Of a DNA stretch of 64,000 nucleotides, positions 35,045 to 48,100 are shown piece by piece. The notes under the pieces were generated by a model. That model had not been told where the DNA came from. It was given only the letters and a program-made list of their open reading frames with translations, and ran no database searches. Numbering within the stretch: position 1 is the stretch's first letter; the number at the start of each line of letters is the position of its first letter. Source of the DNA: Annona cherimola (taxonomy: Eukaryota; Streptophyta; Magnoliopsida; Magnoliales; Annonaceae); NCBI GenBank assembly GCA_030490835.1, contig CM059975.1, positions 55,667,174 to 55,731,173 of the forward strand, in the 5' to 3' direction. The position numbers and the translations under genes are program-made.

Positions 35045-36652
35045 TATTCTTTAAATAACTGGGGGTATTTCCTTTCTACTGCTTCCCTTAATTTTCATGT
35101 AGCTTCACTTTCAGAATATCGATTCCACTGAATCTTTACGTATTCTATTTCTCTATTCCGAAGCTTCTGTATCTTATGATCCAAGATTCTAATAGGTCTT
35201 TCCTCATAGTTCAAATCATCTTGGATTGGTAGGTTTTCCTCTACCTGTACATGGGTCGGATCTGCTACATATTTTCTAAGCATGGAAATATGAAAAACAT
35301 TATGTACTAAGGCTAGTGCCGGAGGTAAAGCAATCCTATAAGCCAACTTTACAATATTTTCTAACACTTCAAATGGTCCAATATGCCTGGGATTCATCTT
35401 ACCCCTTTTTCCAAATCTTGTAACTCCTTTAAATGGCGTGACTTTTATGAACACATGTTCGCCAACTTGGATATTTAGATCTTTTCTTTTACAATCTGTA
35501 TAACTCTTTTGCCGACTCTGGGCTGTGAGTATACACTGGCGAATAACTTGTACTTTGTCTTCCATCTTCTGAGATAAATCTGGGGTTAGCTTCTTTTCTC
35601 CAACTTCATCCCAGTTCAACGACGTTCGACATCGACGTCCATACAACGCCTCGAATGGAGCCATTTGAATACTATCTTGATAGCTATTATTATATGCAAA
35701 CTCTGTTATAGATACATATTCTTCCCATGAACCTCCAAATTCCAAAGTACACATACGAAGCATATCCTCGATGATTTGATTGACTCGCTCCATTTGTCCA
35801 TCTGTCTGGGGATGAAAAGCGGTACTGAATGAGTTGGGTGCCTAGGGTTTCGTGTAAACTTTTCCAAAATTGAGATGTGAATGTCGTATCTCGATCAGAA
35901 ACTATTGATTTAGGCACTCCATGTAGTCGTACTATCTCCTTATAGTAGACTTTACCAAATCTCTTTGATGTGTACGTTCTCTTTATGGGTATAAAATGAG
36001 CAACTTTAGACAATCGATCAACGATTACCCATATAGAATCATTCCCAAGATGAGTCTTAGGCAGTCTTTCAATGAAATCCATAGTAATATCATCCCATTT
36101 CTACTCGGGAACTTCCAGAGATTGTAATTTTCCAGATACCTTTTGATGATCAACTTTCACTCTCTAACAAGTTAGGCACTTGGCTACATATTCAGCGATC
36201 TCTCTTTTCATATTATTCCACCAATATGCTTTCTTGAGATCCTGATATATCTTAGTGCCTCCTGGATGAATGGAAAAGGGTGAAAAATGTGCTTCTTTAA
36301 GAATTTTCTCCTTCAACTTAGTTGTATTAGGTATGCATAGACAACCTTTGTATCGACACATACCTTGCTCATCCACAAAAAATTCTGTCAATCCTTTTCT
36401 ATTCATTTTTTCCACATGGGCATGTAGATCTGCATCTTGTTGCTGCGCAGTTTTAATTTGATCAAACAATGATGACTGTATGTACATTTGTGATAACCTT
36501 GTTTGAACTACAGGGGAACATACAATCAATTCCAACTGTCTTATTTCCTGAAGCAATCCTTCCTGTTTTGTGATAAGATGCGCCATACTGACATTTCTAC
36601 TCAATGCATCGACTACTATATTTGCTTTACCTGGATGATATAGTATCTCCAA
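35045..36652 (-). pseudogene. Element A integrase with chromodomain-like tail
   Basis: Integrase inserts the cDNA. The frame 36652-36164 carries the zinc-binding HHCC region (HPGGTKIYQDLKKAYWW, closing CLTC). The frame 36082-35690 carries catalytic core with Asp in IVDRLSKVAHF and SDRDTTFTSQFW. The frame 35793-35095 starts after the catalytic Glu region, then GGSWEEY, the GPF/Y-type segment RHIGPFEVLE and VHNVFHISMLRKYV. The last 40 residues (IRILDHKIQKLRNREIEYVK) fit the Tekay/Del chromodomain, thought to guide integration to marked chromatin; a TGA (35096-35098) sits where a Trp is expected. Further breaks at about 36083-36163 and 35800 disable it. Confidence 0.88.
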
Positions 36653-37195
36653 ATCATAATCTTTTAATAACTCAAGTCATCTCCTTTGTCTCATGTTCAA
36701 CTCCTTTTGTGTGAAAATATACTTAAGGCTCTTATGATCTGTATAAATTTCACACCTAGTACCATACAGGTAATGTTTCCATATTTTTAAGGCAAACACC
36801 ACTGCTGCTAATTCCAAATCATGAGTGTAGTTTACCTCATTAGGCTTCAACTGTTGTGACGCATAAGCTATCACCTTACCTCTCTACATTAATACACAAC
36901 CCAAACCTTTTCTTGAAGCATCACTATATATCACAAAACCATCATTTCCTTCAGGTAGGGTTAAAATAGGTGCTTCCACTAACCGCTGCTTTAATTCCTG
37001 GAAACTATTCTCACATTTCTCAAACCATACATACCTGACTCCTTTGCGAGTCAATTTTGTTAATGGAGCCGATAATTGAGAAAATCCTTCAACAAACCTG
37101 CTGTAATACCCTGCTAAGCCAAGAAAACTTTGAATTTCTGTAATGGTCGTCGGCCTTTTCTATTTCAAAATTGCCTCAATCTTTTGAGGATCAAC
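36653..37195 (-). pseudogene. Element A RNase H region
   Basis: The frame 36874-36677 contains [15 protein letters not shown], the [17 protein letters not shown] helix with catalytic Glu, and [11 protein letters not shown] with a catalytic Asp. The part between RT and this frame (37195-36875) holds the RT thumb/connection and the first RNase H Asp in broken frames, with stops near 37160 and 36880. Confidence 0.85.
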
Positions 37196-37899
37196 TTAAA
37201 TCCCTTGTTCTGTTATTATGTGACCCAGAAATCCTACTTGTTTCGGCCACAATTCACATTTCTTTAGCTTAGCATACAATTTCTCTCTTTTCAATCTTTC
37301 CAATACCTTTTGCAAATAAAATTCATGTTCTTTCTCTGTCTTAGAGTAAATTAGAACATCATCAATAAATATTAGCACAAATTGATCTAAATAGTCCCGA
37401 AATACCCTGTTCATCATATCCATAAATACAGCAGGGGCATTAGTGAGCCCAAAAGGCATCACTAAAAATTCATAATGTCCATACCTAGTTCGAAAAGCTG
37501 TTTTGTGAACATCGGTTGGACATATTCTCAACTGATGATACTCTGACTGTAAATCAATCTTAGAAAAAGTGGTAGCTCCTTATAATTGATCAAACAAATC
37601 ATCAATTCTGGGCAATGGGTATTTATTTTTCACGGTGACCTTATTTAATTCCCAGTAATCAATGCACAATCTCAAACTTCCATCTTTTTTTCTCACAAAT
37701 AAACCAGAGCTCCCCAGGGTGATACACTGGGTCTGATAAAACCTTTATCTAACAGCTCCTGTATTTGAGTTCTCAGCTCATTCATTTCAGTCGGTGCCAT
37801 TCTGTATGGAGCCTTTGAGATTGGAGCTGTACCTGGTATGATATCAATAGTCATATCCATTTCTCTTTGCGGAGGTAACATGGTCAATTCCTTTGGAAA
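37196..37899 (-). pseudogene. Element A reverse transcriptase
   Basis: The N-terminal part of RT ([11 protein letters not shown]) ends the frame 38196-37693. A break follows, and the frame 37531-37196 holds [20 protein letters not shown], the catalytic FIDDVLIYS (about 37345-37370) and the primer-grip region VGFLGHI. These motifs are Ty3/gypsy-type. The break between about 37690 and 37535 contains stops but keeps readable homology. Confidence 0.9.
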
Positions 37900-38523
37900 T
37901 ACATCAAGAAATTCTTTAACTACCGGAATTTGATTTATTTCTATCTCCATGCCTTTCTCTTCATTAACTGATACCAGATAAGCTTCGCACCTTTGGCGAA
38001 TCATTTTGACCGCTTTCATGAATGATATTAATATCGTAACATTTTCAAGTGGTCTCAGCTTCCCAATGGCTATCTCTTTTTCTGGGGCTTTTTCTAACTG
38101 AACCTTCTTATTTTTACAATCAATTGTAGCTCCCCGCTGACTCAACCAATCCATACCCAATATCACATCAAATTTTGTCATAGGTAATAGAATCAAATTG
38201 GCTTCTAAAATCTAGGATCCTATCCTAACTGGGCATGCTTTGCATACTTGGCTAACACTGGCTAACCGATATACAGGGGATTCTACATGAATTATCTCAT
38301 TGTTTTCCTCTACTGGTAGTGCATGGGTGGCCACAAATTGACATGCTATGAATGAGTGACTAGCACCAGAATCAAACAAAGCAACTGCCGAATTTCCTAA
38401 AATGTAAACCATACCTGTGACCATCTTCTCTTCTTATTCCTGAGACTCGGTCCGAGTCAAAGCATGCACATGTACCGGATTCGCGGTAGTTCCCTGCCTA
38501 TTTGTTGTTCCCGGTATCCTGAG
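37900..38523 (-). pseudogene. Element A protease
   Basis: The frame 38424-38212 has the active site LFDSGASHSF. After a stop near 38212, the frame 38196 onward has the second strand DVILGMDWL and the linker toward RT. The upstream stretch (38523-38425) links to the gag knuckles with a TAA near 38436. It parallels the surviving protease of B. Confidence 0.88.
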
Positions 38524-38821
38524 TTATGCGGGTCTTCCACGACCTTGTGATGTTTGTGCTTTATTCGGACAATTCGGAGCGATATGTCCTGTTTGGTTAC
38601 AAATAGAATATTTAATGACCTTTACTTCACCTGCTCTGCATTCCTTGGCTATATGGCCTACTTGCCAGCATTTATAGCACCGATTTGATCCTTTTAGGCA
38701 TTCGCCTGAATGTCGCCTTTGACATTTTCTACAGAAAGGCGGGAGTTTCTTCTTTGGAGCTCCTTTTCCTTTCTTTACATTTCCTTTCTTACCCATTTCT
38801 TTGCCCGATTTAGTTTCCTTT
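38524..38821 (-). pseudogene. Element A gag end with zinc knuckles
   Basis: Three knuckle-like units follow a Lys-rich stretch. The first is CRKCQRRHSGEC-like, the second CYKCWQVGHIAKEC is complete apart from Trp for Gly, and the third has Tyr for its first Cys (YSICNQTGHIAPNC). The frame upstream of 38821 belongs to solo LTR H. When H and one TSD copy are left out, the frame continues directly into gag at 42890, which confirms both the insertion point and the reading. Confidence 0.88.
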
Positions 38822-41800
38822 TGTGGCGCCCCCGACCCGAGGCTCCACATAGTCCTTACTCCGGGATCGAAAAGGGTTGGTAAACGTGACTCAGGATTGT
38901 TGCCCTGATCACACGGCAAATTTTTTTTTTATATATATATAACATCAATACAGATAACATTTTCATTCATCCAGCTTGAAAAGCATTTCCCATATCATAG
39001 TCTTAACTATTGTCTTTACGCTATCAGAGTCATAACGATTGTCTTTACGGAAAAATCATCATATATACCATTTATATAATTTTGCATTCTCTCACATATT
39101 CCATACAGGTTGTACTACCTCAACTTAATTGTTTTCATCAACATTCAACATAACATTGATCATACTATAAATTCTTCTTCTTCTTTTCACACATGCAAAG
39201 GAATATAAACATCTTGACATTCTTTTTATACCTGTCCTTCTCCATGGGTCATCTCCATTTACCTGAACTAAAGTTTTGGAAAACAAAATATGAGTACTAA
39301 TACTCAGTAAGCAAGTCTTTTCCTTTTGTAAGTAAATATTTTCCATTTCCTTTTTGTGCATAATATGAAAATGCAAATGCATTCAATGCATACATGACAT
39401 TTTTCCAAATGGATCGCTAGCTAGGCGTCCACTACTTGATCTTGCTCCCATTTCAGGGAGGGCGCCGCCGGCCTCAGCCTGTATTAGCGACTCAGTCACG
39501 CTAGAGGAGGACATCCAGTCCAATTACACCTCTCTCGTAACCTAATCCTCGTGCACCATGATCATTCACATTCACATGCTGGCATAACATTTATAAATCA
39601 TAAACTTTTCATAAAAATAGTTAACAAGTAGTTAGCAATCATTTCATGTAAAGCATCATAGGAATGGCCATCCTTAAATATATTTTATAAATCATGTGAG
39701 CAAACAATTTGCAAGTATTTAGAAATATTTTAGAAAGCATGTAACTTGCTTACCTGCGTAGTCAACTTGTACCTTCTACTTTTCCCTTTCCTTTTCCTAT
39801 ACAAATGAAAAGGACCATTTTTTTTCTCATATAAACATAATATCCCATGCTTGCACATTTCTACTATTAACTCCGAATCTATCTTAGGGTTTTCTAACCC
39901 ATGTGTGTTTCATATCAACTTTGACCCATTTCTACCTTTAGTTCAATATTGTCATCACCCTATTCCAATTCACTTATGTTTACCATCTCTCTCTTATCAA
40001 TTCCATCCTTAACACTTGTTTACTTTCCTTTAATCAACTTCTCAAGGCAATTGCTTATGAACTTCCTTAGTCATTTGATGTCACCAATTCAAATAAGTAG
40101 TTTATCTTCCTTTTTCCATAAATTCAATATAATTATCTTCTAACCACATTTTCATATTTGGCTAATACCAACCACTCTTATCCTCATTTGGTTGAACTTG
40201 TTTCAAGGTCTAACCATTCCATTTATTTTGACATCATTATTTAAGGGTTAATTTTCCAAATCCTACTTAGGATTTGTAACACTTAGCTAAATTCAACATC
40301 TTGGATTTTAGCATTTTATACTTAGCATATAGGTTCTATAATTGACATATTATTTGAGAAAATCTCTCAAGATATTTTCTTAAGGGTAAGGGCTTATAAT
40401 GTGGGTCTAAAATTTTTATAATTTTTGTAATTTCCCTCAAACAGCCCTATATATTACATTTAACCCTCATCTATATTTTCTAAAATCACATCTTAGGTAC
40501 TTAATCACTTACTTAGTGATCATAAATTTGTACCCTTTTTGTAAACCTTGTTTACACATTATAATAAAAATAAATTTCATTTAAAATTTCTGGAACTCAT
40601 TATTAAATTCCAAAACAGCCTTTGTTTTCTTATTTTCACTAAGTTTCATCTTCTTATTTGCCCATTAATTCCATATACATATTATAACAGCAGTTATTAA
40701 TCATTCTTTCTATCCTTAATCTTTTATTACACTCTTTACTAACATATATATAAATTTGGATCACTTTTACTTAGTTTTCATATTTATTTTTGATTATTTC
40801 TCAAACTGTCCACATTTGCTGAAATCAGGTGTACTAATTTCTCTAAATCTTGATTTATAATTAAATAAAGGTATTTAACTCTGAAATTTCTATCATACAT
40901 CAATAACTAAATTAATTAGCACTCATAAAAATTTCAACAAGAAATATTAACATTATATATTTATTTTGACATTTTCACTGTGCTGGACAGTGTTGTAAAA
41001 TTAGGAATAGCCCTAATCACGTTATTTTTAAACCATACTTATGTCATCCAAAAATCATATTTAATATTTTTCGTGTGATAACATAATATCTTGTACATCA
41101 TATAAAAATTTCAGATTAAAATTCCATCTGCAAAAATTATGAAAAATAATTTACTACAGCTGATCCTGTCACCCGTTTTACCCTGTTTAAATTAATATTC
41201 TCGGATTTTTAATTTGCAACCCGCTTAATATTTTAAGCTGAAATTTTGGTCGTTCCTTAATGATAATATAATGAGCTTGTAAAAACCTTTTCATGGAAAA
41301 AATCATTCATTTACTAGCTCGTTCATATTTTTGTTTCTAACACGACATAACCTCCAGATTTGAAATAATAATTAAGATTAACCTATTCTACCTTTATTTA
41401 ATCATGATTATAACAGAAATAAAAATCTGTTTGCAACGGTACATCCATTCCAGAAGTAAATATATAATTCAATTAGAAAATAAAAGCAAGGAATTAAACA
41501 GCACCTGGCCTCGTTGAAACATTCAGCAACGTACCCTTTTTTTTTTTTTTTAAACGCCCAGCAGCTACCCCCTTTTATATACTCCATTAATCGGTTGACC
41601 ACGGTTGAAATTTAATTTAACCCATGGTCACCGTTCCACCTGTTGTATTTTGAGCATTCCAGCAACCGTCCATTACATGCACCGTCTGCCAGCATGATAT
41701 TCTTCATGCAAATTTTTTTTATTTAAACAGTTGATTTTAACATTAATAAATTAATTCATAACTATGTATATACACATCTATATATTATGAAAAAATTTCT

Positions 41801-42890
41801 TATTAATATATATACAATTTCTCACAAAATGTACCTTTCGGAATTTTGAAAAAATTTTCTATTTTATTTTAATGAACTAATTCATATTTGGATAAAAAGT
41901 CTCATTTTAAAATTTTGGAGACATGTTTTCCAAAATTTCATTCCTTCATTAAATTGAGCATATTAAAATAGGATTACCCATAAAATTTCACCTCAATTGG
42001 GGCTAAGTACATATTTTAATTTAATTAAAATCATATTTTGGCATAAAATTTCATTTTAAAAATTTGTAGACATATTTTGCAAAATTTAATCCATTCATTA
42101 TGTAAGGTATATTAAAATAGGCTTGCTCCAAAAGTTTCATTTCAAACAGCCTTATATATATCAAGATATTAATTAACTAAATAATTATATAAAAAAATTT
42201 AAAATATCAACGTGTACGTGCAAGGCGGTGGAATTTATTACCTTTGGCACGCTTTTTAATATATTCAAGTTTAACAATTTAGACAACTATTTTTCATAAT
42301 CTGATCCGTCTAGATTAGAGAGCACATAATTTAGTACTTTCTATTAAATTTTTATGTGATTCCAAGTTATGCATGTTTAGATCTAATGAAAACAGTGAGG
42401 ATGAATATAAGCCCTTAATTAGAGCCCCTAATTAGCCAAAAATTTTCCATTTATTTTTATTTTTCCATAAGGTCTGTGAATTTAAACAGTTTCACTTTGT
42501 ATAATTTAGAATCTTGAAATTCCTTCCCGAAAAATTTATAAAAATTCATTTTCATATCTAATCTTTATAAAATCGTAAATTACCCTTTATTATCTTATAA
42601 ATTCCAAATATAACCTTTGTAGACTTCAATTAAGTTTCCTTTTTGTCTCCACTCTTGTCAAAATTACCAATCAATCATCTTTTCTAAATTTATAATTTAA
42701 TCTCACTTTTGTAAAATTGTAATTTGGTCTTTGCGTGATTATTGCTAATCCCACTTTACTTAATCATTTTTCCACTAATTTTCATTTCCCATATGGGTTA
42801 CACTTGAGCCCTTCATTTTATCAGATTTTTGATTTTATCCTTAGACGATTTCAAGCTATATTTATTAAGCTTAAAATTTGGGATTTCACA
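38822..42890 (-). mobile_element. Solo LTR H, Tekay-type gypsy, in gag of A
   Basis: The LTR runs from TGTGGCGCCCCCGACC (38822) to GGGATTTCACA (42890), 4069 bp, with perfect TSD CCTTT (38817-38821 and 42891-42895). It holds the U5 block (38822-38930), the GGGAGGGCGCCGCCGGCC block (39457), a mini-exon block (39754-39796), a T18 run (41532-41550) and ATATAAAAGG (41580-41571, minus strand). The rest is AT-rich and has no gene. Confidence 0.95.
39752..39798 (-). other. Mini-exon-like block in solo LTR H
   Basis: On the minus strand TATAG precedes a 43-nt block (39796-39754), then GTAAGCAAGT with GT at 39753-39752. Ten bases from that donor pair perfectly with ACTTGCTTAC at 39307-39316 (minus strand), 440 bases downstream. 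Confidence 0.5.
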
Positions 42891-42895
42891 CCTTT

Positions 42896-43882
42896 GTTCC
42901 AAAACTGAACATTTTTTACCCAAACCTTAATTCCTGTGTTCTTAACGCCTCAATTTCTAATGCTCTTGCCCTTTCAAGACATGAAGCATAATCCTTAATT
43001 AACAAGGGAGCGAGGCTTTCTCTGAGATACAGCCTTAGTCCTTGCTGGAACCTTTGTGCCTTATTGCTTGGCTCTTTAGCAATCCAGGGCACATATCGAA
43101 CTAAGGCATTGAACTTAGTAGAGTATTCTGTAACAGACATTCTTCCCTGATAAAGCCTTTCAAATTCTATCACTTTTTGACTTTGTAACCCAACGGGGAG
43201 GTATTCCTTATTGAACTCCTCAACAAATGTTGGCCAAGATGCCTCTTCTGGTTGTGACATCGTGACCAACATTGTTTCCCACCATTCATGCGCATCCTTA
43301 ATCAATAAATGTGTGGCGCACAATACCTTCTGGCGATCGTTACACGGAGAGATTCTAATTAATTTCTTAATCTCTGTTATCCATTGTTCAACCTGTACCG
43401 GATCGGGTTCTCCTGCAAATTTTGGGGGTCTCTGAGCCATGAATGCATTAATCGCCTTTCTATCAGCTTCCATTAGCTGATCTCCATCTTCTGTGGGCGC
43501 TATCATGGGAGTTGGGCTAGCCGTCGGAATGGCTCTATCTCTTTTGGTATTGCCTAACTGGGCCTGCTGTGTTCTTTCCCACAATCCTTGAATAATTTCT
43601 GCTGTCTGGCTGCCCAATCACGAGTAGCCTGTTGCATCGCCTCTTTGACTGCTGCCGCTACCCTTTCTTCTATGAGTCGAGCTTGTCTTGACTCATATCC
43701 TTCTCCTATATTTTTTTTGGACTTACGTTTTCTCGTCTTCGTCGAGTTCTTGAACTTTCACTATTGGATTCAGGTTCCGCCCTTTTTGGTCTACTAGTTT
43801 CTCCAATCTCATGTTGGCTAGGGACCTCCTGAGCAACTTCTTTTCCTTTGTATATTCTCCTTCCTGATCTTGTTTCCACCAT
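42896..43882 (-). pseudogene. Element A gag, N-terminal and capsid domain
   Basis: The start ATG (43882-43880) opens MVETRSGRR, a common beginning for Tekay-type Gag. It is followed by a Ser/Arg-rich region ending at a stop near 43706, and after a frame change by the 233-aa frame 43617-42916. That frame holds the retrotransposon gag domain: PPKFAGEPDPVQVEQWI, then AHEWWETM, FVEEFNKEYLPVGLQSQKV and the final ALEIEALRTQELRFG helix. A stop-frameshift near 42915 precedes H. The collinear gag of B matches throughout. Confidence 0.88.
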
Positions 43883-44313
43883 AATGCTTTTCTGAATATA
43901 TAAAAGTATATAATCGTTCATTTATAATTAGGGTTAGATCATCATATATGTATTATCAGCATAAAGTTAAAAATCAATTTGCACATTCATCATCATAAAC
44001 ATTCATAATCATCCATATTCACAATATTTCATATTATTCACATTAACAGACATAGATTATCATACATTCCATAAACCTTAGTTCCTAACATCACACATTA
44101 TGTTACAACATCACACTCATATATTACATACATCACACCTATATATATGTACAGCACCTCATAGCAAAGTCTCCTGATCTCATAATTATACATATTAAAG
44201 TTCATAAAAACAAAGAAAACTCAACGCCTACCCGCTCTCCTATTAATGTAATGATGACGCTCATGCCTAAGCGACACCTTGGTAGGTTCCTCTGTGATAG
44301 AGCTAGTATCATA
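43883..44313 (-). other. Non-coding spacer between the extra ORF and gag in A
   Basis: About 430 bases, AT-rich, with many CATATA, CATAATCAT and ATATATAT words. I see no conserved frame. The matching spacer in B (51410-51879 plus 53078-53132) is also AT-rich and carries copia LTR J. Confidence 0.6.
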
Positions 44314-45000
44314 CTATGCATGATTGTTTTCTCCTCCACCATTATTATTATTGTCACTACTATCACTGTTGCTTTCACTTTCACCACCATTTTCTTCTTC
44401 ATCTACCATTGGTTCAAGATATCGTAATGGTGCTACCATTGAAAACAATTTACCCGTGTTTCTATCCATGTGGATCATAACTTCACCAGGACGAGGATTA
44501 GATTCAGGTGGCTCTATAAATCCTCGGGCACGACCCTCCTCTATAAAAGGAACCATGTCTTTTTCTCTCTGTCGAATACTCTCTCAGGTCTTTCCATATC
44601 GGAATTGGAGATATCCACCTTCAAATTTATACCAAGGTCCCGAAGTAGGAGGTACATGTGCTGGAGTACTGTTCCAAAACAGCTGCAGTTCCTAAGGAGA
44701 TATATAATCTGTGGGCATACGAAGGGTTCCTAAAGATTCAGAATGATAAGCTGGTATACCCTCAGCTCTAGGAGCCCTGCTGCTAGACTCCATAATATTT
44801 GGCCTCTGTTGGGATCTATCTTGCAGATCAGGTGGATGCTGTCTAGAAGAAAAACCTGGAGGTGCTGATGAAAAAGGGTCTGCATCACGTTGTGACTCTA
44901 ACCACCTATTAACGCTCTCTTCAATTTGTTGTTTCTTTTCTTCTTCCATCTCCTTCTTTAACTCTTCTGCACTCATCACTCGTTTTCCCTTATCGGCCAT
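44314..45000 (-). pseudogene. Extra ORF between PBS and gag in element A
   Basis: I do not recognise this protein. The frame starts at ATG 45000, about 175 bases after the PBS, on the gag strand. It reads MADKGKRVMSAEELKKE, then a Glu/Lys helix, VNRW, a Pro-rich segment with PPGF, a GPWYKFEGGYLQFR block, QREKD, IEEGRARGF, a V-I-H strand and an acidic Asn/Ser/Glu tail ending NNHA. A TAG (44692-44694) and a TGA (44584-44586) interrupt one continuous frame of about 228 codons; at both sites the B copy keeps Gln and Trp. The same order of motifs in B (53857-53133) shows it was once under protein-level constraint. Its function is unknown. The acidic tail and charged N-terminal helix suggest a soluble protein-binding or RNP factor, as inference only. 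Confidence 0.75.
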
Positions 45001-45173
45001 CTGTTCAAATATATAACTACATTAGTTATATACTAAAAAAATAATAACACATTGCAAATCATTTTGCAATACACCATCATATATCATGATAATGACCTAT
45101 AAAATTCTCATAGAGTCATATATATCATGTCTCATCATCAAACAGACTTTTCCACGCCTATTTACCAATCCAT

Positions 45174-45190
45174 GCTCTGATACCAAGCTC
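45174..45190 (-). promoter_or_regulatory. Element A primer binding site
   Basis: The minus strand reads TGGTATCAGAGC (45185-45174), five bases after the LTR end GCGCCACA. It is complementary to initiator tRNA-Met. The following ATGGATTGGTAAATAGGCGT is nearly identical after the PBS of G. Confidence 0.92.
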
Positions 45191-48100
45191 TGTGGCGCCC
45201 CCAACTCGAGCGTCACATCCTGAGCCTTACCTCGAGATCGGTATCGACTGGTAAACGTGATCAGGATTGTTGCCTTGTCACACGGCAGGTTTTTAACGGA
45301 TATTTATCCAATTTAATATATTTTCATAGGAGTTTATTTCCTCTTAATTATATCTTAGGTAATAATTAAGTCAGTTTCAACCATTCAACACACAACAAAG
45401 CATGTTATTCAAAAACATTACATCATTCTCCTAAATCAGATGTCACTGCATGTTATAATCATGGTTGTCATCATGAAAACAACAACATAATTACATCCAT
45501 TCAACATAAATTTTTCTACATCAAAATATCTGTTAATGTTTTTTCTCTCAATTTATAGATATTTCATTTGCTCTGTTTCCATGTCTCCTCTTTTACCTGT
45601 CTATGGGTTTGGAAAACAAAAAGTGAGTTGTACACTCAATAAGCAAGCATTATATATATTTTCAAGCAAGGCATTTTAAAACAACATTTTTCAAAAGCAT
45701 TTCTCTCCATTTAGCAGAGACACTTATCAAGTGATCAACTACTTATGGAGCAGAAACCTTTTTATTTCTAATCATTATGGAAAGCAACTTTATACCCCTC
45801 GGGGATATGTAATGACCATGTGATGAATGAATCATGATCCCTTAGGATGGAGGCTAGCTAGGCGACCATCCGTCATCATTTTCTCCCATCCAGGGAGGCG
45901 CCGCCGGCCCTTGGCCTATTTTAGCGACTCGGCTACACCAAAGGGGGACAATTGGTCTGCTTATTCCTTTAAGGTGAACCTTATGCATTGTGCACATGAA
46001 TTTCTCCATGACATGCTAGCATGATTTTTCACACATAATATCATAGAACAACAATTTTCATAAATCATAAAGCAGTTATATAAATCAATTTGAAATGCAT
46101 AGTGAATTAAGGAATAGCCATCCTTAAAAATTTAGCAATAAATTTCAAATAACATTTGCTAAATCAAGGAAAGCAATTAAAACATCAATTACTATTATTT
46201 TAAAGAAATTTTAATAAATAGAAATTCATTTAGAAAATTTGCTTGCTTATCTTGTTTGTGAGAGCTTCCCGGATCAACCTTTTCCTTTCCTTTGCCTATG
46301 ACAGAATAACATAATATCCATGTAAATTCTATTTGCTTGCATTTATTTAGTTTTCCAACCCATTTCCATAAATATTCATAACCCGTTTAATCTCCAAGTC
46401 GGGTGTGCTTACCTTACACTTACGTATCTCAATTATTCATTATGCCTCATATTTAATTCCCATATATTAATCTCAAATTTTGAGATTAAATCAGCAATGC
46501 ATTTCACTTTTTTCCATCATATTTTAACATATTTTTGTATTTTAATATTTTACATAATGCATTTTGTTGGGTCCCGAATTGATGGCAAAACCCAAGAGGG
46601 GAGGGGTGAATTGGGTTCTTAAAAATTTACAACTTAACAAAAACTTTACCCCGGATTAATCTAGTCCCCTTGAATGAAGAAACAGAATGGAAAGCAAAGT
46701 AATGTAGAGTGCAGAAATAAAAACAAGTAGACAAGAATTTTTATAGTGGTTCGGGCAACTTCCCTACTCCACTCTTCCAAGCTCACACACCTTGTGACTT
46801 GGGTTCCACTATTGTATTCTCTCAATACAATTAGAGCCTCTTGCTCTCTTCTAGATTCTAGCTCTAGGGGCATCAACAACTAGAGCCTCTTGCTCTCTTC
46901 TAGATTCTAGCTCTAGGGGGCATTAACAACTAGCACAAGTAGGTGATGAGTCACACTCCAATCACACACTACTTTGCTATCACTTGATCTTAGCTACCAA
47001 AGCTAAATCAAGTTCAATACAAACAAATAATCAATGAAAGAAATCTACACTTTACAGATGTGTAGAAACAGTTTGGCGCAGAGAAGAACTTGTGGTAGGC
47101 TTTGAAGAATCTGAAGTGAAGCTCTTGCAGTTTTGAAGTGTAGTTCTTCCTCTCTTGATTGGCTTGATCACTTTAATGCTCTTGTAGATAGGAGTTATGC
47201 TCACTTAATGTTTTCCAACTACTTCCCTCGTCTACAATAACTCCCTTTTATAATTTTGGAGGGAATCCGAACGTTAGAGGGTTGGTGGCGCGCATTTAAT
47301 GCGCCAACGTTCGAATAAAATCCGACCGTTGCGACCCAAGTCGCATGTGGAGTCGACTTCGGATGCGACTTCGCCCAAGTCGCAGATGGAGTCGACTTCG
47401 GGTGCGACTTCGCCTCTCTGTCGCAACTTCAAGTTCCTGTCAGGGTCGACTTGGGTTCTCGACTTGACCCAAGTCGCAGGTGGAGTCGACTTCGGCTTCG
47501 ACTTCACCTTGTCAGATGGCTTCACGAACTTGGAACTTGGAAATCGTTTTCTTCATTTTCCTTTTGGATTAATGTCTTCTCTTCTGCTTGCTTAGCTTCA
47601 ATCTTAGTTTAGCTTGAATCATTGAAGAGCTTTCTTGCTTTGGAGTTTGTTCTTGAAGACTTGACTGTTTGAAGCATGCTTGATGTCTTTGCCTTTGATT
47701 TGTTCTAGATCTTGAATCCTTGAACTTTGATAGGCTTGTTTTGATCTTGATCATGCTTGAAGCTCTTAAGCCTAGAGTGAAGAAGTCCTTTGAATGATTT
47801 GGAACCTTTGGAAGCTTTGACTTTGATTCATCTTGAACTTTGCAACTTATTTGGATTTTCTCTAAACTTGATTTGATCTTGGTTTGCATTTAAACTTGAA
47901 ACCAAGCTTTGAACTTGCATCTTTGATCATGGAAAGAAGCTAGCTTTCCCATCCTTGAGCCTTGAATTCTTCAAGTCGCACTTCGGGGTCGACTTCGTTC
48001 GCAACTTCACCCAAGTCGCACATGAAGTCGACTTGGCCTGCGACTTGGCAGCTCCGTGTCCCAATTTTCAACTCTGGAAGAAATTGCACGACTGAAGTCG

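Noticed and set aside
44324..44733. Plus-strand frames opposite the extra ORF of A
   Set aside because: They are shadows; the minus-strand frame is the one conserved in B.
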